In this document: positions 54,849-61,850 of the stretch, in pieces
How the letters are laid out: each line of letters opens with the position of its first letter
Numbering within the stretch: position 1 is the stretch's first letter
Assembly (NCBI GenBank): GCA_913774955.1
Contig: CAJYKV010000020.1
Location: 62,001-126,000 of the forward strand
Direction of reading: 5' to 3'
From: an uncultured Acidovorax sp.
GTDB taxonomy: Bacteria > Pseudomonadota > Gammaproteobacteria > Burkholderiales > Burkholderiaceae_C
Length of the DNA stretch: 64,000 nucleotides
Notes under the pieces: generated by a model
What the model saw: only the letters and a program-made list of their open reading frames with translations
Told to the model about the DNA's origin: nothing
Databases searched by the model: none
Program-made: the position numbers and the translations under genes

Positions 54849-55789
54849 ACATCCTGCTGCCAACCACGATCACGCCCGGCATGTTCGGGGGCGGGACCAA
54901 CATCCCCGCCGTCGATGCGTCTGTGGGTGAGGTGCTGTGGGTCTCCGGGACCACCTACGCGGTGAGGGACCGGCGCGTGTGGGAGGGGTACACGTACGAA
55001 TGCGTGAAAGCCGCACCCAGCAACACCACGCCGCCGTCGTCGACGGCCGGTGCGGAGTTCTGGCTCAAGGACGAGGGCGCGCCAACCAACCGGATGGCGC
55101 CCTTCGACGAGTACCTGTTCACCAAGGCGCGGCGCAAAGGCTCGCTGACGTACGTGCTCAATCCGGGCTTCATCACCGGGCTGGCTCTTTACGGCATTGA
55201 GGCCGACACGCTGGACGTGCGCGTGCGTGCCGGACCTGGCGGCTTGGACCTGGTGAAGCCGGTTCGCCTGGATCTCTGGGAGCAGGCGTTCGGCGAATGG
55301 GAGTACCTGTTCGGCAACCTGCAGCGCGCCACCTCGTACACCCTGAAAGACCTGCCGCTACACCCGGGCGCGGAAGTGACCATCACGCTCTCGCGCAACA
55401 ACGCGGACGTGGAGGCCGCGGTGGGCTACATCAGCGTCGGGCAGTGGAGCCGTCTCGTGGCTCCGGCAGGCCGCATCAGCGCTGTGGTGCAGGGGGCCGA
55501 GGCCAGCACGAAGAGCTACGCCTACTACCGCGAAAACACCGACGGCACGTTCGTGCGTCGGCGCGGCCGGCAGTCCACCAACATGACGCTGTCCTGCGTC
55601 ATCGACGCGGACCAGGCCAACGCCGCCAAGACGCTGCTCGATCGCATCCTGGATCAGACCGTGGCCATTGAGGCCAGTGGACTGCCGCGATTCGGCTACC
55701 TCTCCACCGTGGGCTCCGTGACCGGCACGGTTCGGGCCGACACCTCCGCGACCGCATCGGTCGCGCTTCAGATCAAAGGCAACGTATGA
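54845..55789 (+). CDS. Tail tip protein (314 aa)
   Basis: This 314-residue protein starts at TTG 54845, which overlaps the tape measure stop, with GGAGGTG upstream. The first ~75 residues resemble a small carbohydrate-binding-like fold (WVSGTTYAVRDRRVWEGYTYECVKAAP, W in EFWLKDEG), and the rest is beta-rich. From its place after the tape measure it is likely a distal tail or baseplate component. No specific family name is given with confidence. Confidence 0.7.
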   Translation: MNILLPTTITPGMFGGGTNIPAVDASVGEVLWVSGTTYAVRDRRVWEGYTYECVKAAPSNTTPPSSTAGAEFWLKDEGAPTNRMAPFDEYLFTKARRKGSLTYVLNPGFITGLALYGIEADTLDVRVRAGPGGLDLVKPVRLDLWEQAFGEWEYLFGNLQRATSYTLKDLPLHPGAEVTITLSRNNADVEAAVGYISVGQWSRLVAPAGRISAVVQGAEASTKSYAYYRENTDGTFVRRRGRQSTNMTLSCVIDADQANAAKTLLDRILDQTVAIEASGLPRFGYLSTVGSVTGTVRADTSATASVALQIKGNV

Positions 55790-56733
55790 CGGACATCGTC
55801 CCCATCCCGACGCCGCCCACGGTGCCGCTCTATCCGGCCCTGGGCAGTGCGAATTTCAACTCCGAGGCTTATACCTACGGGTCCAACATGCCGGGCGTGG
55901 TGGCTGGCATCCAAGCGATGTGCCAGGCGGCCTGGACCAACGCCGTTGCCGCCCAGGAGCGCGCCGCGGCGGCGGCTGGTTCGGCTACCACGGCCGGCGC
56001 ACAGGCGACCAACGCGGCCGCCGCACGTGCCGGAGCGGAGGCCGCGCGCGACACGGCCAGCGGGCACGCCACCGCCGCCGGCACCGCGCGCACCGGCGCC
56101 GAGGCAGCACGCGACGCGGCCAGCGGCAGCGCGAGCGCGGCGGCCACCGCCCGTGCTGGCGCCGAGGCCGCGCGCGACCAGACGCTGACCATGGGCGCCC
56201 AGGTGCTCACGGCCAGCAGCAGCACGAGCATGGTGCCGGGCACTGGCGCCAAGAGCTTCGCCATCGAGACGGGCAGGGTGTTTGCGCAGGGCATGCGCCT
56301 GGTCATCACGAGCGCGGGCGATGTCTCCGCGCAGATGACGGGCTCCGTCACGAGCTACGACCGCGCAACGGGCGCGCTGCAGATGCTGATCACCGCGAGC
56401 AGCGGCAGCACGGCCCGGGCGGACTGGGTGCTGGGCATCGCCGGCGGCGACAGCAGCGACCTGCCGCTGGTGCTCATCACCGCCAGCACCACCGCCCAGG
56501 CCGGCCGGTGCTACGTGATCGGCGCGGCCGGCATCACGCTGACGATGCCCACGACGTGGGCTACCAACGACCGTATCCAGGTGCTGGAGGCGATCGGCAG
56601 CGGCGCGCAGTACAGCCTGGCCTTCGGCACCACGCCGCTCCGCGGCCGGGCGGTGGGGACGCAGGTGCTGTCGGCGCGCAATGGGGGCACTTCGGTGCTC
56701 CGCTACCAAGACTCAACCAGGGGGCTCGTGTAA
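55786..56733 (+). CDS. Tail fibre protein with Ala-rich repeats (315 aa)
   Basis: This 315-residue protein has an N-terminal attachment region (~1-45), a central run of Ala-rich heptad-like repeats (ARAGAEAARDTA, ARTGAEAARDAA, ARAGAEAARDQT, residues ~80-130) expected to form a trimeric coiled coil, and a beta-rich C-terminal domain. It is a typical short fibre. It overlaps both neighbours by 1-4 bases. Confidence 0.75.
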   Translation: MTDIVPIPTPPTVPLYPALGSANFNSEAYTYGSNMPGVVAGIQAMCQAAWTNAVAAQERAAAAAGSATTAGAQATNAAAARAGAEAARDTASGHATAAGTARTGAEAARDAASGSASAAATARAGAEAARDQTLTMGAQVLTASSSTSMVPGTGAKSFAIETGRVFAQGMRLVITSAGDVSAQMTGSVTSYDRATGALQMLITASSGSTARADWVLGIAGGDSSDLPLVLITASTTAQAGRCYVIGAAGITLTMPTTWATNDRIQVLEAIGSGAQYSLAFGTTPLRGRAVGTQVLSARNGGTSVLRYQDSTRGLV

Positions 56734-57353
56734 TGGATCTCGCAAAACTCATGGGGCAGGGCGGAGGAGGCTCCGCCGAACTGTGGTCGGCCTCGGCCAC
56801 GATCGAGCAGGGCGCGCTGGTGATCAGCCCGCTTGATAAGGAGGTCTACCGGCGCGTGGCGGCCACGGGCATCAGCAGCACCGATCCGGCCGACGATCTC
56901 ACCAACTACGTGGCGGCCAGCTATGCGCGCACTACGTCGTTGCCGATCGGCTACACGCTGCCGCAGATCTACGCCGACAACGTGCGCGGCGTCACGCGTA
57001 CGGCCCAGACCAACATCGCGCAGGGTGCGCGCACCCAGGCTCTCTCCGTCACAGGCCGGGGGCAGTTGCTGCACGTGGGCGCATGGCGCAGCGCCAATTC
57101 GGGCGAGACGGCGGGCTTGCGCACCGAGATCTGGGTAGACGGCCGCAAGCTGGTCGAGTGGGAGTCCACGGCGGCAGGGGCGCACTACGTGACTGCGCTG
57201 GGAGCCTCCACCAAAGTCGGCGACGATGTGATTGCCGCTCCCGCGGCGCCGGTCGTGTTCCGCCGGTCGCTGGTGATCTGGATTACCCCGACCTATCGAG
57301 CCTGGACGGGTTCCGCCGAGTATGTCGGCTACTCGCTACGCACGGAGGCATGA
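56733..57353 (+). CDS. Tail fibre-associated protein (206 aa)
   Basis: This 206-residue protein has an N-terminal module (LWSASATIEQGALVISPLDKEVYRRVAATG, then STDPADDLTNYVAAS) often found as a CBM-like start in phage tail fibre proteins. A beta-rich C-terminal receptor-type domain follows (GQLLHVGAWRSANSGETAGLRTEIWVDG). It is coupled to the fibre gene by the TAATG junction. Confidence 0.7.
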   Translation: MDLAKLMGQGGGGSAELWSASATIEQGALVISPLDKEVYRRVAATGISSTDPADDLTNYVAASYARTTSLPIGYTLPQIYADNVRGVTRTAQTNIAQGARTQALSVTGRGQLLHVGAWRSANSGETAGLRTEIWVDGRKLVEWESTAAGAHYVTALGASTKVGDDVIAAPAAPVVFRRSLVIWITPTYRAWTGSAEYVGYSLRTEA

Positions 57354-57673
57354 GCATGGCCGAAATGATCGAATTCCAGCTGGGCGGCGCCACCGTGCGC
57401 GCCTACCCCGAGATCCCTGTCGCTTCCGCGGCGCCCGCGCGGCGCATCAGCGTCGGAGCTTTCTACGACCGTTTCGGCGCGGCGAAGTGGGCCATCCTGG
57501 CCGACGAGTCCCCACAGGTCCGGGCCGTGGTGCGTGACGCCAGCGTGCGCGCATTCATCGACTTGGACAACCCCGACCTGCCGGCGGGCCTGGCCATCCT
57601 GCAGGCGGCTGGGCACGACATCGACCCTGCCGAAATCATCGACGCGCCCGTGCGCGCGGAGGAGCACCCATGA
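57350..57673 (+). CDS. Small tail-region protein (107 aa)
   Basis: This 107-residue protein (MSMAEMIEFQLGGATVRAYP, then ISVGAFYDRFGAAKWAILADESPQVRA) is common behind fibre genes in related phages. It could be a fibre assembly helper. It overlaps both neighbours by 4 bases. Confidence 0.65.
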   Translation: MSMAEMIEFQLGGATVRAYPEIPVASAAPARRISVGAFYDRFGAAKWAILADESPQVRAVVRDASVRAFIDLDNPDLPAGLAILQAAGHDIDPAEIIDAPVRAEEHP

Positions 57674-58365
57674 GCTGGCTGCAGCACCTATTCCTGCTGC
57701 CCGCGCTGTTCGTCGGTGTCCTGCTCGCGCTGACGGCGTGTGGAGGTGGCGGTGGGCACTCTTCTTCGGAGCCGCTCACGATCGAGATCTACGGGGACAG
57801 CATCGTGCGCGGGCCCGGCCTCTCGGCGCCGTTGCCGGCCGCCCTGCGGGTACTGCGTCCGGGCTGGGTGATCGATGATCGCAGCGCGTCGGGCCTGGTC
57901 CTGGCGGACCTTGTCGCCGGCTATTCGGAGCCCTGGCCCGGGGCGCCGCCAGACGCCTATCCACGCGGCCCGCAACCGCCATTTGCAAAGGTCTCTCGCT
58001 CCGCGCGCGTGGTGGTGCTGGCCGCTGGGCTCAACGACGCGCTGGAGATGCGCACGCCGGCCCAGTACGAAGCGGATCTGCGCGAGGCCATACGGATCGT
58101 GCGCGCGGAGAACCGCACACCGGTGTTGGCCGGCATCGTCGGCCTCCCGGTGGCTGAGCTCTTCACTTCTGAGCGTGTGGCGCGCCAAGCCGAACTCAAC
58201 GCAGTGACCCACGCCCTGGCGGCGGAGCAGGGGCTACAGCACGCAGGGTGGGGCGAGGATTACCTCGGCCCCGTGGACGTGATCGACAACGTGCACCGCA
58301 CGCAAGCGGCCAGCGACCGGCTGGCAGCGCTGCTGGTAGCGGCCATCGAAAGGACGCAGCAATGA
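57670..58365 (+). CDS. Lipoprotein SGNH/GDSL hydrolase
   Basis: This 231-residue SGNH hydrolase has a lipoprotein signal: hydrophobic LPALFVGVLLALTAC with Cys24 in the lipobox, then a Gly/Ser spacer. The catalytic serine is S44 in YGDSIVRG, the GxND block is GLND, and the final D-x-x-H is DNVH (D206, H209). Family members are esterases, often acting on acetylated sugars. Lying between fibre genes and the lysis cassette, it may modify the lysogen surface or act on the cell wall. The substrate is unknown. Confidence 0.8.
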   Translation: MSWLQHLFLLPALFVGVLLALTACGGGGGHSSSEPLTIEIYGDSIVRGPGLSAPLPAALRVLRPGWVIDDRSASGLVLADLVAGYSEPWPGAPPDAYPRGPQPPFAKVSRSARVVVLAAGLNDALEMRTPAQYEADLREAIRIVRAENRTPVLAGIVGLPVAELFTSERVARQAELNAVTHALAAEQGLQHAGWGEDYLGPVDVIDNVHRTQAASDRLAALLVAAIERTQQ

Positions 58366-58670
58366 CCAAGACCACAGCCGGGAGGCTCATGAAATTCGAC
58401 CCCACGATCAACACCGGAACGATCATCCAAACCCTGGTCTTCGTGGGCTCGGTGGCCGTTGCCTATGGCGCCTACCGTGAGGACCAGACCCGCCAGGACG
58501 GACGCATCGCGCAAATCGAGTCCACAGCGGCCCAAGAGCGCGAGACCACGCGCGCCTACCTCGCAGAGATCAAGGCGGAGCAACGCGACCAGGCCAAGAC
58601 CCTCGGCGACCTCAAGGAGGGCGTGGCCATCCTTCGCGGCCGCGCCGCTGAACCAGGGGTGCGCAAATGA
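58362..58670 (+). CDS. Membrane-anchored coiled-coil protein, possible holin
   Basis: This 102-residue protein has one hydrophobic helix (residues ~18-38: GTIIQTLVFVGSVAVAYGAY) followed by a charged coiled coil (REDQTRQDGRIAQIESTAAQ...EIKAEQRDQAKTLGDLKEG). It is directly before the endolysin gene and overlaps it by 4 bases, which is the holin position. A single-TM holin or a pinholin-like partner is possible; the topology alone does not prove it. Confidence 0.65.
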   Translation: MTKTTAGRLMKFDPTINTGTIIQTLVFVGSVAVAYGAYREDQTRQDGRIAQIESTAAQERETTRAYLAEIKAEQRDQAKTLGDLKEGVAILRGRAAEPGVRK

Positions 58671-59350
58671 AGACGTCCGCTGCAGGCACCGCCCTGATCG
58701 AAGAGTTCGAGGGCTTCCGCGACCAGGCCTACCGCGACCCGGTGGGCATCTGGACCATCGGGTACGGCTTCACTCGCGACGTGCAGGCGGGCGACCGGAT
58801 CACGCGCGCACAGGCGTACGAGCGGCTGCGCGCAGAGCTGGCCGCATACGAGGCGGGGGTGTGGCGCGCCACGGGCGGCAACGTCACGCAGGCGCAGTTC
58901 GATGCGCTGGTGTCCTTCGCCTGGAATGTGGGCACTAAAGGCATGGCTGGCTCCAGCGTCATCAAGGCGCACAACCGGGGTGACCACCAGGCGGCCGCCC
59001 GCGCCTTCGGGCTGTGGAACAAGGCAGGTGGCAAGGTCTGGCCCGGCCTCACCCGGCGGCGCGCCGCCGAAGCCGCGCTGTACCTGAGCGATGCGCCGGC
59101 GGATATGCCGCAGGCTGTGGAGCCGGAGCGGCCGGTGACGGCGAGCACCATCAACCGGGCAGGCGTTGCGGCCGGCGGCACCGCTGTGGTGGCCACCGTC
59201 GCCGAGACCGCACGGACGGTGAGCGACATCAAGAGCAGCGCAGACAGCCTGGGCACTTGGCTGCTGCCGGTGCTGTTGGTGGCTGTGGTCGGGCTGTGCG
59301 CGTACATCGTCTGGGAGCGCGTGCGGGTACGGCGGGAGGGGTGGTCGTGA
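58667..59350 (+). CDS. GH24 endolysin with C-terminal membrane helix
   Basis: This 227-residue lysozyme of the GH24 (T4-type) family has the catalytic triad E15, D24 and T30 (FEGFRDQAYRDPVGIWTIGYG), with the same spacing as T4 lysozyme (E11, D20, T26). The enzyme part ends near residue 150. A Ala/Thr-rich linker and a transmembrane helix (~196-217: WLLPVLLVAVVGLCAYIVW) and basic end (RVRVRREGW) follow. There is no N-terminal signal-arrest helix. The C-terminal anchor is unusual for an endolysin. Confidence 0.88.
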   Translation: MKTSAAGTALIEEFEGFRDQAYRDPVGIWTIGYGFTRDVQAGDRITRAQAYERLRAELAAYEAGVWRATGGNVTQAQFDALVSFAWNVGTKGMAGSSVIKAHNRGDHQAAARAFGLWNKAGGKVWPGLTRRRAAEAALYLSDAPADMPQAVEPERPVTASTINRAGVAAGGTAVVATVAETARTVSDIKSSADSLGTWLLPVLLVAVVGLCAYIVWERVRVRREGWS

Positions 59351-59712
59351 TGGCGCCGCTGTGGGTGGTCGTCGTGCTGCTGGTGGGCAACCTCGCCAGC
59401 GGCTGGGCCTGGCTCGGCGCGCGCAACGACGTGGCCACCGCCCGGGCCGAGCTGGCGGCAAAGGGTCAAGAGCTGGCGGGCGTGCTCGGCGCCGCCCAAG
59501 CCTGCAGCACCAAGGTGGACGAGCTGCGCACCTTGGCCGGCAAACGTGCCCAGGAGGCAGCACCAGCTCGGCGCGCGGCCGCTGATCGTGCCGCCAGCCA
59601 CAACCGCCAGGCGGACGCCATCCTGGCCGCGCCGGCGGCCGTGCCCGGGGATGCCTGCGCCAGCGCGCAGGTGCGCGTGGACGCCTGGCTGCAGGGGAGG
59701 GCGCGGCCATGA
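59350..59712 (+). CDS. Rz-like inner-membrane spanin
   Basis: This 120-residue protein has an N-terminal membrane helix (~3-20: PLWVVVVLLVGNLASGWAWL) and a periplasmic coiled coil (~30-95), the i-spanin layout. It overlaps the endolysin stop (TGATG) and the Rz1 start (ATGA). It would pair with the outer-membrane spanin to fuse membranes at lysis. Confidence 0.8.
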   Translation: MAPLWVVVVLLVGNLASGWAWLGARNDVATARAELAAKGQELAGVLGAAQACSTKVDELRTLAGKRAQEAAPARRAAADRAASHNRQADAILAAPAAVPGDACASAQVRVDAWLQGRARP

Positions 59713-59978
59713 GGGCGGCCGTCCTGATCCTGGCGGCGCTGTTGGCTGGCTGCGCTGGTGCGCCACGCGTGGAAACTGTGGAGGTGCGGGTGCCTGTGCC
59801 GGTGGAGTGCCGTGAGCCCGTGCCCGCCCGGCCGGCCATGCCCACGGAGGCGCTGCGGCCTGGCGTGACGGTGGACGACTTCGCCCGCGCCGCCATGGCC
59901 GAGTTGGAGCGGCGCGAGGGGTATGAGGGGCAACTGGTGGCGGCGCTGGAGGCGTGCCGCGCACCGATCAAAAAATAG
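59709..59978 (+). CDS. Rz1-like outer-membrane spanin lipoprotein
   Basis: This 89-residue lipoprotein has signal AAVLILAALLAGC with the lipidated Cys15, a Pro-rich periplasmic part (VRVPVPVECREPVPARPAMP) and a helical end. It overlaps the Rz-like gene by 4 bases, so the two form a two-component spanin in separate, not embedded, frames. Confidence 0.8.
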   Translation: MRAAVLILAALLAGCAGAPRVETVEVRVPVPVECREPVPARPAMPTEALRPGVTVDDFARAAMAELERREGYEGQLVAALEACRAPIKK

Positions 59979-60076
59979 TGCTTGCGGAAGTCTCAAATAG
60001 AGACTAATATTCTCTCCATGGTGATCGCAGTGATCGCCACCGGCGCCTCCCCGTATGAGGGGGCAAGGAAGAAAAA

Positions 60077-60247
60077 ATGACCATCGCTCAAATCCGCGCA
60101 GCCCTGATCGCCAAGTTCGGCGCCCGCAAGTACCGCATCACCTCCAGCGGCGACATCCACGCATTCGGCACCATGCCGAACTCCAACGTGGAGGGCTGGT
60201 TTTTCGCCGGCCACGTGGACACCATCACCCCCGAGGAACTGGCTTGA
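60077..60247 (+). CDS. Small protein (56 aa)
   Basis: This 56-residue protein (MTIAQIRAALIAKFGARKYR, then ISSGDIHAFGTMPNSN-like region, ending PEELA) has AAGGA about 9 bases before its ATG. It overlaps the next gene's TTG start (TTGA). Possibly a DNA-binding or regulatory small protein; no family is recognised. Confidence 0.6.
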   Translation: MTIAQIRAALIAKFGARKYRITSSGDIHAFGTMPNSNVEGWFFAGHVDTITPEELA

Positions 60248-60486
60248 GTAACCTCGCCAAGCTGACGATCACGCCAGGCGGCCCCTGGCGTCTCTACCAG
60301 CATGCAGCTGTGCCCGGCTGGGAGATGCTGGGCACGGTGCAGCGCGGGGACGAGATCGGCGCTCTGGCCCGTGCGACCGCCACGGGCAATCTGGTGATGA
60401 TGCGGGCCGGTGCGGTATCCATGCTCAATCAGCGCAAGGCAGCCGCAGCGCTCGCGGCAGCGGAGAAAACAGATGGCGGCACCTGA
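60244..60486 (+). CDS. Small protein (80 aa)
   Basis: This 80-residue protein begins at TTG 60244 (LSNLAKLTITPGGPWRLYQH) and has a beta-rich core (GWEMLGTVQRGDEIGALARA) and a helical C-terminus (LNQRKAAAALAAAEK). It is coupled to both neighbours by overlaps. Unknown function. Confidence 0.6.
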   Translation: MSNLAKLTITPGGPWRLYQHAAVPGWEMLGTVQRGDEIGALARATATGNLVMMRAGAVSMLNQRKAAAALAAAEKTDGGT

Positions 60487-61171
60487 GCTGATCGCTGGGC
60501 CGTACCTGCCGCCGCCGTGCAAGGTAGGCGACTGGATCGACGACGAGGTCGACGGCCGGCTCGAGGTCGGCGGCTGGACGGTGGCCCCTATCTCGTGGCC
60601 GCGGCGCAAAAAGACGGGGAGGGCGGCTCTCATCCTCTGCGGAGACCTCGCCCGGGCCGTGCGCGTCGAGTCTGTCGAGGCCATCTGTTATTGGTGGGGC
60701 GTGCGGCCCACCAAGGTATGGATGTGGCGCAAGGCGTTGGGCGTGGAACGCGTGACAGAGGGCACCCGCAAGCTACTGCAGGAGCGCACTGGCGTGCCGC
60801 CGGATGCGGCCCGGCGTGGCCGCAGGCGCGCCGCGTCGCCGGAGTCCAGGGCCAAGATGGCGGCGACGAAGCGCGGCCGGGCTGCACATCCCAACACGCT
60901 TGCGGCGCTGCTCAAGGCCGCCCGACGCAAAAAGACGCAGGAGTGGGGCGTGGTCGCCAACGCTTGGATGCGCGGAGCCCACCTTCCGCGCCTGCACCGC
61001 GGGGAATGGACAGCCGGTGATCTGATGCAGCTGCGGGACGAGTACTTGCGCGGCAGATCGGCCAGAGCCATTGCGCTCATCCTTGGCCGGACCGTACCTG
61101 CGGTCACTGCACAGATCGATGTTCTCGGCCTATCCGCTGTGAGCAGGAAAAAGTGGAAGGCCAGGAAATGA
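60473..61171 (+). CDS. Putative DNA-binding protein (232 aa)
   Basis: This 232-residue basic protein has Arg/Lys-rich AT-hook-like stretches (RRGRRRAASPESRAKMAATKRGRAA) in the middle. The C-terminal helix-turn-helix-like segment is RGRSARAIALILGRTVPAVTAQIDVLGL. The N-terminal part looks folded (KVGDWIDDEVDGRLEVGGWTV). DNA binding is inferred from composition and the HTH-like end. It lies after the lysis genes, next to attR, and overlaps its neighbours. Confidence 0.65.
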   Translation: MAAPELIAGPYLPPPCKVGDWIDDEVDGRLEVGGWTVAPISWPRRKKTGRAALILCGDLARAVRVESVEAICYWWGVRPTKVWMWRKALGVERVTEGTRKLLQERTGVPPDAARRGRRRAASPESRAKMAATKRGRAAHPNTLAALLKAARRKKTQEWGVVANAWMRGAHLPRLHRGEWTAGDLMQLRDEYLRGRSARAIALILGRTVPAVTAQIDVLGLSAVSRKKWKARK

Positions 61172-61389
61172 CCTCTGACGACCTCCGCGCCTGGCAGGCG
61201 GCCATGGGCTACACCTACGACACCGCCGCCCAGGCCCTCGGCGTGAGCCGCGCCGCCTACGCGGACTGGGTGGCCGGCCGCAGCCGCACGACTGGCAAGC
61301 CAGTGGCGCCGAGCCGGGCCGTGGGGCTCGCGTGCGCGGCGCTGGCGGCCGGGCTGCAGGAGTGGAATTCCTCCCCGAATCCTCCCTGA
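61168..61389 (+). CDS. XRE-like small regulator (73 aa)
   Basis: This 73-residue protein has a helix-turn-helix pattern (RAWQAAMGYTYDTAAQALGVSRAAYADWVAGRSR) of the XRE type. The start at 61168 overlaps the upstream stop. It is the last phage gene before attR and could control the right-end genes or lysogeny. Confidence 0.7.
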   Translation: MTSDDLRAWQAAMGYTYDTAAQALGVSRAAYADWVAGRSRTTGKPVAPSRAVGLACAALAAGLQEWNSSPNPP

Positions 61390-61426
61390 GACTGGACGCA
61401 ATTGTCAGTTTTCAGAGAGAAATCGA

Positions 61427-61465
61427 TGGCCTGCCCGGAGGGACTCGAACCCGCGACCGCGGTTA
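61427..61465 (-). pseudogene. tRNA 3'-end fragment (T-arm, acceptor strand and CCA)
   Basis: On the minus strand the sequence reads a T-arm (GCGGG TTCGAGT CCCTC, one stem mismatch), then CGGGCAG, a discriminator G and CCA. No matching 5' half is present nearby, so it is a tRNA 3' remnant of the kind used as an attachment core by other integrases. It lies inside the prophage, 100-140 bases from attR. Confidence 0.65.
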
Positions 61466-61514
61466 CAAAATAGAACGAATTGTCGGTGTCAGGCGGTGTC
61501 GTGGAGAGGGAGTA

Positions 61515-61536
61515 AATTCGCACCGATTTCGCACCG
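61515..61536. repeat. Two 11-bp repeats, candidate integrase arm-type sites (right)
   Basis: AATTCGCACCG (61515-61525) and ATTTCGCACCG (61526-61536), directly tandem, match the three-copy array at 19164-19196 on the left end. Confidence 0.65.
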
Positions 61537-61565
61537 ATTGCCTGGAACCCGCGTAGCTGCGCGGT

Positions 61566-61688
61566 CGGACGCGGGTTCAATTCCCGCCAGCTCCACCACT
61601 CAGGATACCGCCACACACTGGAAGCTCCAGCGTGTGGCGGTTTTTTTATGCCCTGCGGGGTCTGGTGGTGTCCTGAGATTCACACCGA
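61566..61688. repeat. Right attachment region (attR)
   Basis: The 37-bp core (61566-61602) repeats the tmRNA T-arm and acceptor end. It continues as the original host terminator and downstream sequence, about 94 percent like the left copy up to 61688. Confidence 0.93.
61608..61647 (+). terminator. Displaced host ssrA terminator
   Basis: CCGCCACAC / GTGTGGCGG stem and seven T, the original terminator of the tmRNA gene, separated from it by the prophage. Confidence 0.85.
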
Positions 61689-61850
61689 TCCCAGCCCGTG
61701 CGCTGCGATGCCGGCTCCACCTTGCGCAAGGTCGGTTTCGGCTTGCTCCGGTTGCTGACACAGAGGAGCAACGGGGGCGAGTTGCGGTAGCAACTTCTGC
61801 CACTGTCTGGATACGCTACTTCCGGCTGCAGGCAAAGATGGCAGGGATCT
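61689..61850. other. Host intergenic sequence without recognised features
   Basis: I see no gene, RNA or clear terminator in these bases between attR and the sensor kinase gene end. Confidence 0.6.

Larger units (their letters stand above)
19053..61602. mobile_element. Temperate siphophage prophage (HK97-like) integrated in ssrA
   Basis: The element is bounded by a 37-bp perfect direct repeat of the tmRNA 3' end (19053-19089 and 61566-61602). It carries all modules expected of a functional temperate siphovirus: integrase and excisionase next to the left end, two immunity regions, replication genes, Q-like antiterminator, terminase, HK97-type head genes, a long non-contractile tail with a 1783-residue tape measure, and a lysis cassette. 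No insertion sequence or obvious frameshifted gene was seen, apart from the expected tail-chaperone frameshift. Lower-GC stretches near 24.8-26, 31-32 and 38.2-39 kb look like later additions. Confidence 0.95.

Noticed and set aside
61600-61803. Minus-strand frame across attR
   Set aside because: It is translated from the tmRNA end and its terminator, a common false gene at tRNA/tmRNA attachment sites.
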